Shown: positions 37,239 through 46,570 of the stretch, in pieces
How positions within the stretch are numbered: the stretch's first letter is position 1
Layout: the number at the start of each line of letters is the position of its first letter
Assembly (NCBI GenBank): GCA_964500435.1
Contig: CAZCNL010000007.1
Coordinates: 62,001 to 126,000 of the forward strand
Length of the DNA stretch: 64,000 nt
Direction of reading: 5' to 3'
DNA from: GWF2-33-9 sp964500435
GTDB taxonomy: Bacteria; Bacteroidota; Ignavibacteria; Kapaibacteriales; UBA2268
Notes under the pieces: model-generated
Told to the model about the DNA's origin: nothing
Database searches by the model: none
What the model saw: the letters and a program-made list of their open reading frames with translations, nothing else
Program-made: the position numbers and the translations under genes

Positions 37239-40200
37239 TTAATTAAATCGAATCATAAAACCAGCATAAATTGTTCGTGGTGCTGAATAATTGCCCAAAA
37301 ACGAAAGTGCTGTTTTAACATATTTCATATATGATTCGAACTTTTCAGCCTGTGTTACTACTCCATTTTTGTCAAAATCGGAATTTACATTGTAATAGCG
37401 ATTTCCAAATTTATCATATTGGTCTGACATAAATGTTTCAGGATTGTTATAGCTTGCTTCTTTATACCAAGGTGTAGAACTAAAATCACCTATTCTTCTA
37501 TTTAACGTTACGCCATTATCAATCGGGTCACCAGTCGCAGAATAAACGGCTGTGGGTACTGTTCTATTAAATAAATTATAAATATCAACAAAAAATTCAA
37601 TTGCTGTGTTGCCTAATGATTCGCCCACGATATCTTTCAAATAGAATAATTTTGAAATACGTGAACTTACAGTCCAAAATGATGGTTGACGTTCAGCGTT
37701 ATATTCACCCAGTAATTTACCATCTTTGTCAGTTTTTGTATATGGGAAACCGCTACGGTAGGAACCTGTGAAATTAATATTTGCATTTTGTAATATTTTC
37801 ATTCCGAATATTGAAGGTCCTTCATCACGTCCCCAAATGAAGTTTACATATCCTTTCAAGGAATGTCTCAAGTCCCATGGTTGTGGATAAGTTGCTAATG
37901 GAAATGCAAATTTATCTGTATAAATATCTCTTGGTGCACTAAAGTTAGATTCTGGATTAGGTGCAGTTCCGTCTACTTTCGAATATGTATAATTCAAAAC
38001 AAGAAGTAAATGGTCGCCTGCCGGTTGTTTCCGCAATTCAAATTCAACGCCACGTGTATTTCCATACTCTGATGTGGAATATATATAAAATGGAGTTGGG
38101 CTTGCTGGTATGTATGTTGCACCTAATTGGCTATATAAGTCATTGTAATAAGCAGTTACACCTAAAGCGAATACATCGTTAAATTGTTGATTATATGCAA
38201 CTTGATAAGCATTTGTTCTTTGTGCATCCAAATTTGGATTTCCGATTGGGCTTCCTCCACGTAAGATATCTTGTGCAAAATTGTCATACATATATTGATA
38301 TTGTGGAGTTTTGAAATATAAACCATAAGCAATAGATAAAATAGACCTATCTGTTATTGGATAAGCAATATTAATTCTTGGTGAAATTTGGTATTTCACT
38401 GATGCTTTTGTAAATCCTGTATCAGAAGTAATTGGTATGAAGGTATTTGATGCAACTCTGTAATCTTGATTTGGGTCAACAAGGTCTAATCTCAAACCTG
38501 GACTAATTATTATTCCTTTATATGAAATTTGGTCTTGAATATAATAACCTAATTCTCTTGGTTCATTTGGTTTGCTTGTTTTATCCCAAACTTTTTGATT
38601 TTCTGCATAAATATTGCCGCCAAATCTATCAGTGTAGATATCATAGAATGGATTTCCGTCGTACGGTGCTCCATTATAATGATATTCTAATGTGTAAAGT
38701 CTTAATTGGAAACCAGTTTTAAAAATATGTGAAAATTCACCAGTGCTAAAAGCGTCAGTATAGTGCCCATCTGCTTGCCAATAAGAACCGTAGCGGAAGC
38801 TTACTCCGGTTGCTGTTCCGGAAGTTGCAAATATACCCGAAAGTCCATATGGATTATTAGTTCCACCACTATATCCTTGACCTTCATAATATCCTGTTAA
38901 AGGATTTCGTTTCGGAATATCACTGAGTAAATATCCATCAGATGTTTTACCTACACTTGAAAGTCCTGTAAACTCGTCAAGGATTTTATCACCTACTACT
39001 CTTCCACCCGATACTGGCGCTTTGATTAATGAATCGCCATCGATTATGTATTGGTCGTGTGGTTCCAAAATCTTAAAGCCGGTGAAGAAATCTGGTCCAT
39101 TTGTATTTATTTGATGTGTTGTTTGGTCAATATCTCTTCTTCCTGTAATATCATTATTAGTATTTTTTGATAATGTAAATTCATAGAAGCTCGAAGAACT
39201 TAATGTATGATTGATTCTTGCAATAAAGTTATTAACGATTTGGTTACCAACTGGCAATTTAGCAAGATTTTCAGGTACTCCATTTGATTGACCATTTAAT
39301 ATACCAGGATTTGTTGCATATAACCAAGACCAACTTCCAAATTCTGCGGAGGTTACGCCATATTGTGTTCCTAATATTAAACCAATATTGTCAGTTATTG
39401 CAAATCTCATTCTAAATGTTATATTTTTAACCCAAGTACCTTGATGGTCAATAAGTCCTAAATTATTTCCTGCTGGGTCATATATTTCGTAACTATTTCC
39501 ACGATATTTTTCATTAAATAAATATGTTGATAAATAGAAAGTCGAATTTTTTAAGAAAGGTAATTGCATCGGTCCACCAATACCAAAATCTATGGTATTT
39601 TCTTGACCACCTTGTAATTTAGCACCTTCACCTGCTTGAACGGGAACAAATTTAGTATCTTGACGCACTAAATCAAGCCCAAATGCTTGCCTACCGTATA
39701 AAGCTGGAACGTCTGTTCTGTAACGTAATAAACCTTCGTACCTGTCTGTTCTTCCTGTTTTTACAACGTTATTTACAACGCCACCTTGTGCTTGTCCGTA
39801 TTCTGCAGAAAAGCCACCAGTCAATACTTGAACTTCTTCTGTTCCGAAAGCTGAAACCATAGGATAATATCCTGTTCCACCAAAACCCATTCCACCAGTA
39901 AATTGATTACCGACATCAAGTCCATCAACCCGGATTTGAGTTTCAGATGAGCGCATACCACGAATGTTGAAACCATCACCGGCATTTCTTACGCCCGCAC
40001 TTAATCCAACTATTGCTGTTACGCCTTCGGCAGAAGTTCCTGTTACTTCACTTCCACTATATGTGGTTTGTTTGCCGACAGCATCTTTCGAGACCATTGC
40101 TTTTCTGTCTGCAGTTACGGTGATTGTTTCACCCATAACGCTTTCATCTTGCAATACTATATTGATTTCTGTTGTTTCGTCGGCTGAAATTCGTACTTTT

Positions 40201-40463
40201 TTTACAACTTCTTTTTTACCAACGGCACGAACCAATACATCGTAGCTTCCAGCAGTAATATTTACAACTGTAAATGAGCCGTCTTTATTTCTTACAGCTG
40301 CACCTAAAGTTGTACCTTGTACTCGAACTGTAGCACCGATTACAGGTTTTCCATCTTGATCTACTACTTTACCTTTCAATATCCCATAAACACTGGCAAA
40401 TGTTGATAAAGGTACAAGTAGTAAAATGATAATTAAACTTAAATTAAGTATCCGTCTTAACAT
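37239..40463 (-). CDS. TonB-dependent-receptor-like outer-membrane protein with carboxypeptidase-regulatory-like domain
   Basis: A 1074-residue outer-membrane protein. After the signal peptide (about 1-25) comes a CarboxypepD_reg-like domain (LKGKVVDQDGKPVIGATVRV, to about 105). A plug region follows with GFNIRGMRSSETQIRVDGLDVG near 165-187 and VQVLTGGFSAEYGQAQGGVVNVV-like sequence, then a large barrel ending YAGFMIRFN. No TonB box was identified. A canonical EF-hand loop DFDKNGVVTQAE lies near the C-terminus. I place the start at ATG 40463, not at the longer ORF's 40502, because AGAGGT is correctly spaced and the signal peptide begins there. The transported or exported molecule is unknown. 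Confidence 0.88.
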   Translation of the reverse strand: MLRRILNLSLIIILLLVPLSTFASVYGILKGKVVDQDGKPVIGATVRVQGTTLGAAVRNKDGSFTVVNITAGSYDVLVRAVGKKEVVKKVRISADETTEINIVLQDESVMGETITVTADRKAMVSKDAVGKQTTYSGSEVTGTSAEGVTAIVGLSAGVRNAGDGFNIRGMRSSETQIRVDGLDVGNQFTGGMGFGGTGYYPMVSAFGTEEVQVLTGGFSAEYGQAQGGVVNNVVKTGRTDRYEGLLRYRTDVPALYGRQAFGLDLVRQDTKFVPVQAGEGAKLQGGQENTIDFGIGGPMQLPFLKNSTFYLSTYLFNEKYRGNSYEIYDPAGNNLGLIDHQGTWVKNITFRMRFAITDNIGLILGTQYGVTSAEFGSWSWLYATNPGILNGQSNGVPENLAKLPVGNQIVNNFIARINHTLSSSSFYEFTLSKNTNNDITGRRDIDQTTHQINTNGPDFFTGFKILEPHDQYIIDGDSLIKAPVSGGRVVGDKILDEFTGLSSVGKTSDGYLLSDIPKRNPLTGYYEGQGYSGGTNNPYGLSGIFATSGTATGVSFRYGSYWQADGHYTDAFSTGEFSHIFKTGFQLRLYTLEYHYNGAPYDGNPFYDIYTDRFGGNIYAENQKVWDKTSKPNEPRELGYYIQDQISYKGIIISPGLRLDLVDPNQDYRVASNTFIPITSDTGFTKASVKYQISPRINIAYPITDRSILSIAYGLYFKTPQYQYMYDNFAQDILRGGSPIGNPNLDAQRTNAYQVAYNQQFNDVFALGVTAYYNDLYSQLGATYIPASPTPFYIYSTSEYGNTRGVEFELRKQPAGDHLLLVLNYTYSKVDGTAPNPESNFSAPRDIYTDKFAFPLATYPQPWDLRHSLKGYVNFIWGRDEGPSIFGMKILQNANINFTGSYRSGFPYTKTDKDGKLLGEYNAERQPSFWTVSSRISKLFYLKDIVGESLGNTAIEFFVDIYNLFNRTVPTAVYSATGDPIDNGVTLNRRIGDFSSTPWYKEASYNNPETFMSDQYDKFGNRYYNVNSDFDKNGVVTQAEKFESYMKYVKTALSFLGNYSAPRTIYAGFMIRFN

Positions 40464-40517
40464 TTTAAGAACCTCTGTTTTATTCATAAAAATTAGAAAC
40501 ACTGTAAATTTATTAAA

Positions 40518-42473
40518 TTAACGTATTATGTTCAACACTTCAGTCATAGTTTTATTTGCATCTTTCAAAACAATGTAATATGTGCCATTTTGGAACTTTG
40601 CTGTATTAATATTAAATGAGTGCGTTCCTCCATTTACAAATCCATTATAAACATTACTTACAACATTTCCTAATAAATCAGTTACAAATATTTGTAAATT
40701 ACCATCACCTACGGTATTGAAATCTATTGTTGTATTATCGTTTGCGGGATTAGGAAATACTCTATTAAATTTTGTAATGTTGGATGTATTATTATCCTCA
40801 ACACTAACAACTGGATTGAAGTGACCAATTGCAACGTGTTGTTTTCTTAAATAACTTCTTGCCGCAGTAAAGTATGCCGAGCCTGATTCTTCACCAGGTA
40901 GAAGTATTGTATGTAACATTAGTATTGGAATATTTTGCAATGTATTCGGAATTATTTCTGGCATATGTGTATCACGTTCTAATATTGCACTTTCAGTTAT
41001 ATTTACTGGTGCTGCCCAAGATGAAGAGCCTACGCTATAAGTAGAGATAAAAATATCGCTTGTAGTATAAGTGTAATGATCAGGATCTGTCCAATTTACT
41101 CCAACTAAATCAATATATTTCAAAACTATATTTTTTTCATCTAATGTTTTAGCTAATTCAACTTCGACATCAACACCACTTGCAACGCTTGCTCCTGTAT
41201 CATCTAAATAATTAACCCAAAGACCATTTACATCTGCTATTTTTGTTACTGACCAATTCTTTGTTTCAGCTTCAAATTTAATAACTATTATTTGGTGCAT
41301 ATTATATGCGTAATCTTTTGCAGCATTTGTTTCAAAGAAATATGTTGCAAAGTATACATCTCCATTTTTCAATACTGTGAAATCTTTTGAATAATATCCC
41401 ATTGAACAACTATCTGGATCCAAGCCAAGACTTGTTGCGTAATCCCTTAATAATTGTGGTGGCATAATTTCAAAATCGCTCCAAGTATCCCCATTATCTG
41501 TTGATGTTGAAAATCCAATTTTTACTGATTTGTGTTCTGGTGTAACAACAAAGTTGCCTGTAACTCCTAAATATAATACACCATCTTCTCTTTTCCTCAA
41601 TCCAATTAATTCATTTGGACGATAAACAACAGAATCTACTGGATAAAATTTGCTACTTCTCCAAGCACTTGGTATATCTATTTTTGCTGGGTCTAATTCA
41701 ATTGTTTTTCTGTATCCAATATTGCCATTATCAGTTAAGCTACCTCCAGCTGTTGGAGTTAATGCATCAACAGCAAATATGTATAAATTACCATTACCAA
41801 GTGTACCAGATGTAACACCAGCATCCGAAACTCCCCAATCATATGATGTTCCATTTACAATTGCCTTATTATCGATAATATTTGCGGAACCATCTTTTGT
41901 TGAGAAAAATCCAGTTAAATAACCATTCCAAGTTCCTGCAGCTTCGAAAACTAATGATGAAGTATAACCAAATGCAATTTCATTGTTATATTTAAATGAT
42001 GATAATGAAGGATAACGTGCTCCACCATATTGGTCTTGCAATTCGTTATAAAGTATATATGCATTTGGATCCCAAGTATTTCCCATATCTGATGACATTC
42101 TCAAAAAGATATTATTTTTTGTATTACTTGCATCTACACCAATTTCATCGGGATTAAACGAGCCTCTTTTTATCGTAGCTAAAATATCGAATTCTGGGTC
42201 CCAAATAAATGGTGTTGTGCTTCTTGTATGGTACGAAAGAGAATTTGCTAATGAATCAAATACAAAAAATTCTACCGCTTGCAATTTGTTTTTTGAAACT
42301 TTTCCATAGAGTTTTTCGTAATTAAAATCTGAGTAACCAACACATTCTGGCATTTTTTCTAAAGATGTTTTTGCCAAAATTGGTTCGTAATTTTTTGTGT
42401 GTGAATATGCACTTACGATTGCGAAGAGAAGTGCTATTACGGTTATTGAAATGTGTTTTAAATTAATCATCAT
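40518..42473 (-). CDS. T9SS-sorted BNR/Asp-box repeat protein (sialidase-like propeller)
   Basis: A 651-residue secreted protein. It has a signal peptide (about 1-24), then a beta-propeller-like body with Asp boxes SSDMGNTWD near residue 128 and STDNGDTWS near 327, and a C-terminal T9SS type A sorting domain beginning VFPNPANDNTTIDFN and ending LNIIR. Sialidase-like propellers need not be sialidases; the catalytic Arg triad is not evident. Two adjacent ATGs are possible (42473 and 42470); the second is better spaced from AGAGGT. It is the first structural gene after the sigma/anti-sigma pair, 54 bases upstream of the TonB-receptor gene. Confidence 0.85.
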   Translation of the reverse strand: MMINLKHISITVIALLFAIVSAYSHTKNYEPILAKTSLEKMPECVGYSDFNYEKLYGKVSKNKLQAVEFFVFDSLANSLSYHTRSTTPFIWDPEFDILATIKRGSFNPDEIGVDASNTKNNIFLRMSSDMGNTWDPNAYILYNELQDQYGGARYPSLSSFKYNNEIAFGYTSSLVFEAAGTWNGYLTGFFSTKDGSANIIDNKAIVNGTSYDWGVSDAGVTSGTLGNGNLYIFAVDALTPTAGGSLTDNGNIGYRKTIELDPAKIDIPSAWRSSKFYPVDSVVYRPNELIGLRKREDGVLYLGVTGNFVVTPEHKSVKIGFSTSTDNGDTWSDFEIMPPQLLRDYATSLGLDPDSCSMGYYSKDFTVLKNGDVYFATYFFETNAAKDYAYNMHQIIVIKFEAETKNWSVTKIADVNGLWVNYLDDTGASVASGVDVEVELAKTLDEKNIVLKYIDLVGVNWTDPDHYTYTTSDIFISTYSVGSSSWAAPVNITESAILERDTHMPEIIPNTLQNIPILMLHTILLPGEESGSAYFTAARSYLRKQHVAIGHFNPVVSVEDNNTSNITKFNRVFPNPANDNTTIDFNTVGDGNLQIFVTDLLGNVVSNVYNGFVNGGTHSFNINTAKFQNGTYYIVLKDANKTMTEVLNIIR

Positions 42474-42574
42474 AACCTCTGATTTTTTAATAAAAAAAAT
42501 TTAATTTTTGTTTTTTCATTAATATAAACTTGTAAATTAATAAGATTTTTTAACAAAAAAAAATCTTTTTGCAA

Positions 42575-44026
42575 TTAAAATGCAAATCTTAGTCCATAAA
42601 TTAGCGAAATTGTAGAATTTATATTATTTTTTGTAGTAGAATTCGTTCCACTTCCCGAGAATAATTTAGCATCACTTCCAAGTGTTAAATCTATTGATTT
42701 TGTCAATTTATATTTTGCTAATATTTTCAATGAACTTAAAAATCCGTAATCACTTGCTCCGATGCTTATTCTCGATGATAAAATAAAGTTATCAAAATTG
42801 AACATACTTCTTTCGTAATAAATTCCAGCCCAAAATAAATCTTTATTGGTCAAAGAAGTTCCTTCTACTCGTACTAACACATTGTTTTCATCGAAATTCT
42901 CAATTTTAACCAAAGTTCCGCCTTCTATTCCTTTATTAATCATAATATATTTATCTTCGGACGTCACAAACTGCATATACCCTGTTTCCAAGCCCACTTT
43001 TGAATAATTATCAATTTCTGCTCCGACACTTTGCGTAAATGAATTAATTATTTGTTTTTTCTTTGTTACTCCAAAAGTAAATAAATCATAACCAAAAAAT
43101 GAGTTCAAATCAAGCAAGATATTCGAAGATACAATTGTATTTGAATGATATTTTGGAAATATTCGATTGGAAAAGGGGTTCGAATCAAAATTCAAATTTG
43201 CGTTTTCTGATAAATCATTTAAATTATTATTTTTAAAATTATTTAGGCTTATATTGTTTAATGCTATGCTGGAATTATCTTTTTTGAAATTAAACGAGTT
43301 TGAATTATTTTTGCCCAAATTTGTTTCAATTATTCGATTTTCTTTTCCAATGTCAGTTCCTTCATTTGTAACTTTATTAGCAGACAATTCTGTACTCGAA
43401 CTTGTAAAATTATTATTTTCCAAGACTGAATTATTGGCAATATTCGATTTTGCCATTATTTGATGATTTGAATTGTCTATTTGATTATTATTGCTATGAT
43501 TCAAAGAAAGTGAGTTGTTTGCAATTGAGGAATTGGAATTATTTTCTTTAGATATTATTTTTTTTTCGTTAACTGATTTTTGAGATGAATGAATAATATT
43601 TCCTGCTGTCAATTTTTCACTTCGTAAAATCAAAGGTTGGGTTTCGGAACCTTGATTTTTCATATTTCTTTCAATTAAAAAAGAGGGCGATTTTATCTGG
43701 TACAAATTCAGTAAGATTCCGGAAATAATTAAGAAAGTAGCGACCAGTGAATATTGGAAATATATTTTTTTTCTTTTTTTCTTTTTTTCAGATAAATAAT
43801 TATCTGCTTGCATTTTTTCTATAATTGTATTCCCTACAGAATCCAAAAATTCTTCAGGGAAATTGAAGTTTTCATTATCATTTTTCATTTCGAAATTTAT
43901 ATCAACAAAATTTTGAAAATCTTGTTGAAGTTCTTCGTCTTCATTTAAGATTTCTCTTAAAATTTTGTTGTCTTCAGGAGTAATTTCCCCGTCAAGATAA
44001 TCAAATATTAACTTATGCTGTTTCAT
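42575..44026 (-). CDS. Anti-sigma-like membrane protein fused to an outer-membrane beta-barrel-like domain
   Basis: A 483-residue protein. Residues about 1-80 form an acidic helical domain (KLIFDYLDGEITPEDNKILREIL) of the type found in anti-sigma factors, followed by a basic stretch KKKKRKK and one membrane helix (about 90-112). A long Ser/Asn-rich linker (about 130-290) follows. The C-terminal 190 residues alternate in hydrophobicity, with amphipathic strands such as FWAGIYYERSMF and FILSSRISIGASDYGF, and end LIYGLRFAF, the terminal Phe pattern of outer-membrane barrels. It overlaps the ECF sigma gene by 14 bases, so the pair is coupled. The barrel assignment is inference from sequence pattern only. 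Confidence 0.7.
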   Translation of the reverse strand: MKQHKLIFDYLDGEITPEDNKILREILNEDEELQQDFQNFVDINFEMKNDNENFNFPEEFLDSVGNTIIEKMQADNYLSEKKKKRKKIYFQYSLVATFLIISGILLNLYQIKSPSFLIERNMKNQGSETQPLILRSEKLTAGNIIHSSQKSVNEKKIISKENNSNSSIANNSLSLNHSNNNQIDNSNHQIMAKSNIANNSVLENNNFTSSSTELSANKVTNEGTDIGKENRIIETNLGKNNSNSFNFKKDNSSIALNNISLNNFKNNNLNDLSENANLNFDSNPFSNRIFPKYHSNTIVSSNILLDLNSFFGYDLFTFGVTKKKQIINSFTQSVGAEIDNYSKVGLETGYMQFVTSEDKYIMINKGIEGGTLVKIENFDENNVLVRVEGTSLTNKDLFWAGIYYERSMFNFDNFILSSRISIGASDYGFLSSLKILAKYKLTKSIDLTLGSDAKLFSGSGTNSTTKNNINSTISLIYGLRFAF

Positions 44027-44585
44027 TTAATTCCTTCATAATCGGTTCAAGTAATTCTTTTAATCTAAGACGAGCTCTGAGAACACGAACTTTTGCAAGT
44101 GATAAATCAATACCCAAAATTTCAGCAACATCTTTGTATGGCAATCCTTCCATATCTTTTAAAACTACTGCTTCTTGTAGCGATAAAGGTAATTTACTAA
44201 TTTGTTCTGCAATGTGTTCTCTTAAACCAATTTTTAGATAATGCTTTGGATGAAATCCGTAGTCATTTTCACCAATAGATTGAGTATGCTTACGTTTGCG
44301 TATATAATTTATACAAGTATTATGGGCTATTGCATAAACCCAACTCCCGAAATTTGTTCCATTAAATGTTTGTCTTCGTTCGTATACTCGAATGAATGTT
44401 TCTTGGTAAGCATCTTGTGCACTTTCTTCATCATTCAAAATTCTAAAACAAAATCTATAAATTGGTTTGCTAAAAACGGAATATAACAAAGTAAATGCCT
44501 CGACACTGCCATTTTTGAATTCAATAACAGCATTTTCAATGTCCGCATTTGTGATATTTTTTTTGTTATTTTCCATTTTTAACAT
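44013..44585 (-). CDS. ECF-type RNA polymerase sigma factor
   Basis: A 190-residue sigma-70 family factor with regions 2 and 4 only. Region 2 has FTLLYSVFSKPIYRFCFRIL and QDAYQETFIRVYERRQTF, then NFGSWVYAIAHNTCINYIRKRK. Region 4 has LPLSLQEAVVLKDMEGLPYKDVAEILGI and a recognition helix LSLAKVRVLRARLRLKELL. I take ATG 44585 as start; another ATG lies three codons on (44576). The longer ORF reaches to TTG 44606, but that would run into a possible promoter. It is followed directly by the anti-sigma-like gene and then the T9SS/TonB-like module, its likely target. Confidence 0.93.
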   Translation of the reverse strand: MLKMENNKKNITNADIENAVIEFKNGSVEAFTLLYSVFSKPIYRFCFRILNDEESAQDAYQETFIRVYERRQTFNGTNFGSWVYAIAHNTCINYIRKRKHTQSIGENDYGFHPKHYLKIGLREHIAEQISKLPLSLQEAVVLKDMEGLPYKDVAEILGIDLSLAKVRVLRARLRLKELLEPIMKELNETA

Positions 44586-44789
44586 TTGTCTTAAATATAA
44601 ATACAATTGAACGTATTAAAAAGTTACAAATGAATTTAATTTTTTGTGTTTTAGTGATTTATTTTTAATTTAATTCTTTATTTTAATTAAGATTACAAAA
44701 TTACGAATTAATTTTTCAAGTATCTAACATTTTATTATAAAAGGAATTTTCATCCTTTTACTTTGATTAATTGTTCTTAAAATTTTCAT

Positions 44790-44817
44790 AAAAAAAAGAG
44801 GTTATAAAACCCCTTTT
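44790..44817 (-). terminator. Intrinsic terminator of the DEAD-box helicase gene
   Basis: On the minus strand AAAAGGGGTT pairs with AACCTCTTTT (one G-U pair), followed by T-run. It lies 14 bases past the helicase stop. Confidence 0.8.
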
Positions 44818-44831
44818 AAATTTCTCGCTTT

Positions 44832-46331
44832 TTACATTTTCTTACGTTTCTTTTTAGGAAAACTACTTGCTGAATTCGATTTTGAATGTAGAGAACTTGA
44901 TTTATGTTTTTTATAAACATCATTTCTTGATTGCTTGTTATCTCTTGTATATGAATTTTTACGTGTTTTATTTCGGAAATTATCTTTTGGTGCTATTTGC
45001 ACATTTTCTTCAATTATAATGTTGCTGTCGAAGCTGTCGTTTTTCTTATCAATTGTCATTTTTAGCAAAGCAGCGGCAACATCAATGGAAGAATAATAAT
45101 CTCCTGTAATTTCTTCAACTAAAGCAATGAATTTCTTTAAATTTTCTTTTTCAATAATTTGGACTAACTGTTGGCTTAATTGGTTAAATCTTGTTGCATC
45201 CAAATCATCAATTGTCGGAATTTGATGGCGCACTAATTTAATATTGTTGATTCTTTCAATACTTTTCAATTTTTGAATTTGACGAGCGGTAACAAAAGAA
45301 AATGCGATACCAGTTTTACCTGCACGCCCAGTCCTTCCTATACGATGGATATAATCTTCTTCATCTTGTGGTAAATCGAAGTTGAATACTGCTTCAATAT
45401 TATTGACATCTATTCCTCGTCCAGCTACATCAGTTGCAACGAGTACTTCAATAACTCCAGTTTTAAAGCCATTCATAATCTTTTCTCTTTGTCTTTGGTT
45501 CATATCGCCATGCAAGCCCTCTGCAAAATATCCTCTGGTCTTCAAATTTTCAACTAATGTGTCGACTCCGGACTTTGTATTGCAAAACACAAGTGCTAAT
45601 TTTATACTATGCAAATCTAACAAGCGTGCTAATGCTTCTGTTTTGCCCGATTCTTTGATTTCGAAATAGTATTGTTCGATTTTTGGTGTATTTGATTGTT
45701 GATGAGTAACGTCAATTCGTACTGGATTTTTTTGATAAGTTTTCATTAATTTAATTATAGCCTCGGGTAAAGTTGCCGAAAACATAATTGTTTGCCGTTC
45801 TTCTGGTGTATCTCGCAAAATATATTCAATATCGTCACGGAAACCCATATCGAGCATTTCATCGGCTTCATCTAATACTACAAATCTAACATTGCTCAAA
45901 TGTAAAGTACCTCTGCTTAAATGATCCATTACTCTACCAGGTGTACCGATAACAACTTGTGGATATTTTTTTAATGATTTGAATTGTCGGTCAATTTCTT
46001 GCCCTCCATAAATTGGTACAACAGAAAAAGATTCTTTTAATTTCGCAAGTTTTCGAAATTCATCCGTAACTTGAATTACAAGTTCTCGTGTTGGACACAA
46101 AACAATGGATTGCACATTTCTTGAATTAACATCGATTTTTTCGATTATTGGAATTGCAAAAGCTGCTGTTTTACCCGTCCCAGTTTGTGCATGACCTATA
46201 ACATCATTACCTTGTAATAAAATTGGTATTGATTCTGATTGAATCATTGAGGCTTCCTCGAAGCCCATATCTGCAATAGCTTGCAGTGTTGTGTCTGACA
46301 AACCAAATTTGTCAAATGTTTGTTTTTTCAT
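44832..46331 (-). CDS. DEAD-box ATP-dependent RNA helicase (DeaD/CshA-like)
   Basis: A 499-residue RNA helicase. The Q motif is FDKFGLSDTTLQAI, motif I AQTGTGKTAAFAIP, motif Ia PTRELVIQV, motif Ib TPGRVMDHL, motif II VLDEADEMLDMGF, motif III FSATLP, motif V ATDVAGRGIDVN and motif VI HRIGRTGRAGKTG. After the core, about 60 residues (380-440) resemble the DbpA/CsdA-type extension, and the last 60 are very basic (NKQSRNDVYKKHKSSS to KKKRKKM), a typical RNA-binding tail. It would act in ribosome assembly, cold growth or RNA decay. The 240 bases upstream hold no other gene. Confidence 0.95.
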   Translation of the reverse strand: MKKQTFDKFGLSDTTLQAIADMGFEEASMIQSESIPILLQGNDVIGHAQTGTGKTAAFAIPIIEKIDVNSRNVQSIVLCPTRELVIQVTDEFRKLAKLKESFSVVPIYGGQEIDRQFKSLKKYPQVVIGTPGRVMDHLSRGTLHLSNVRFVVLDEADEMLDMGFRDDIEYILRDTPEERQTIMFSATLPEAIIKLMKTYQKNPVRIDVTHQQSNTPKIEQYYFEIKESGKTEALARLLDLHSIKLALVFCNTKSGVDTLVENLKTRGYFAEGLHGDMNQRQREKIMNGFKTGVIEVLVATDVAGRGIDVNNIEAVFNFDLPQDEEDYIHRIGRTGRAGKTGIAFSFVTARQIQKLKSIERINNIKLVRHQIPTIDDLDATRFNQLSQQLVQIIEKENLKKFIALVEEITGDYYSSIDVAAALLKMTIDKKNDSFDSNIIIEENVQIAPKDNFRNKTRKNSYTRDNKQSRNDVYKKHKSSSLHSKSNSASSFPKKKRKKM

Positions 46332-46504
46332 TAATTTTTCTTGGAAAAAAAGTTTACGCTTAATTATTAAGCAATTTAATATTTATCTATTTAAATGTGA
46401 ATTAATTCTATTTGTTAATTTTTGGAGATAGTAAATTTTATGTTTATTGGATTGAGGATTAAGTTAATGACTTAGATGTTTATATTTATTATTATAAACA
46501 ATAA

Positions 46505-46548
46505 AATAAATCGAATTCATTAATTAAGTTTAATGAACTCGATTTATA
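46505..46548 (-). terminator. Terminator of the rpsF-rplI operon
   Basis: A 16-bp stem, 46508-46523 with 46530-46545, six-base loop, one wobble. It lies 26 bases past the rplI stop and is followed by ATTTATTTTAT on the minus strand. Confidence 0.75.
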
Positions 46549-46570
46549 ATAAAGTTCAAAGGAAATAGTT

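Noticed and set aside
40464..40502. 13-codon upstream extension of the TonB-like gene (start at 40502)
   Set aside because: The signal peptide and the correctly spaced AGAGGT both point to ATG 40463.
40518..42473. Calling the BNR protein a sialidase
   Set aside because: Asp boxes are present but no arginine triad or catalytic Tyr/Glu pair could be placed.
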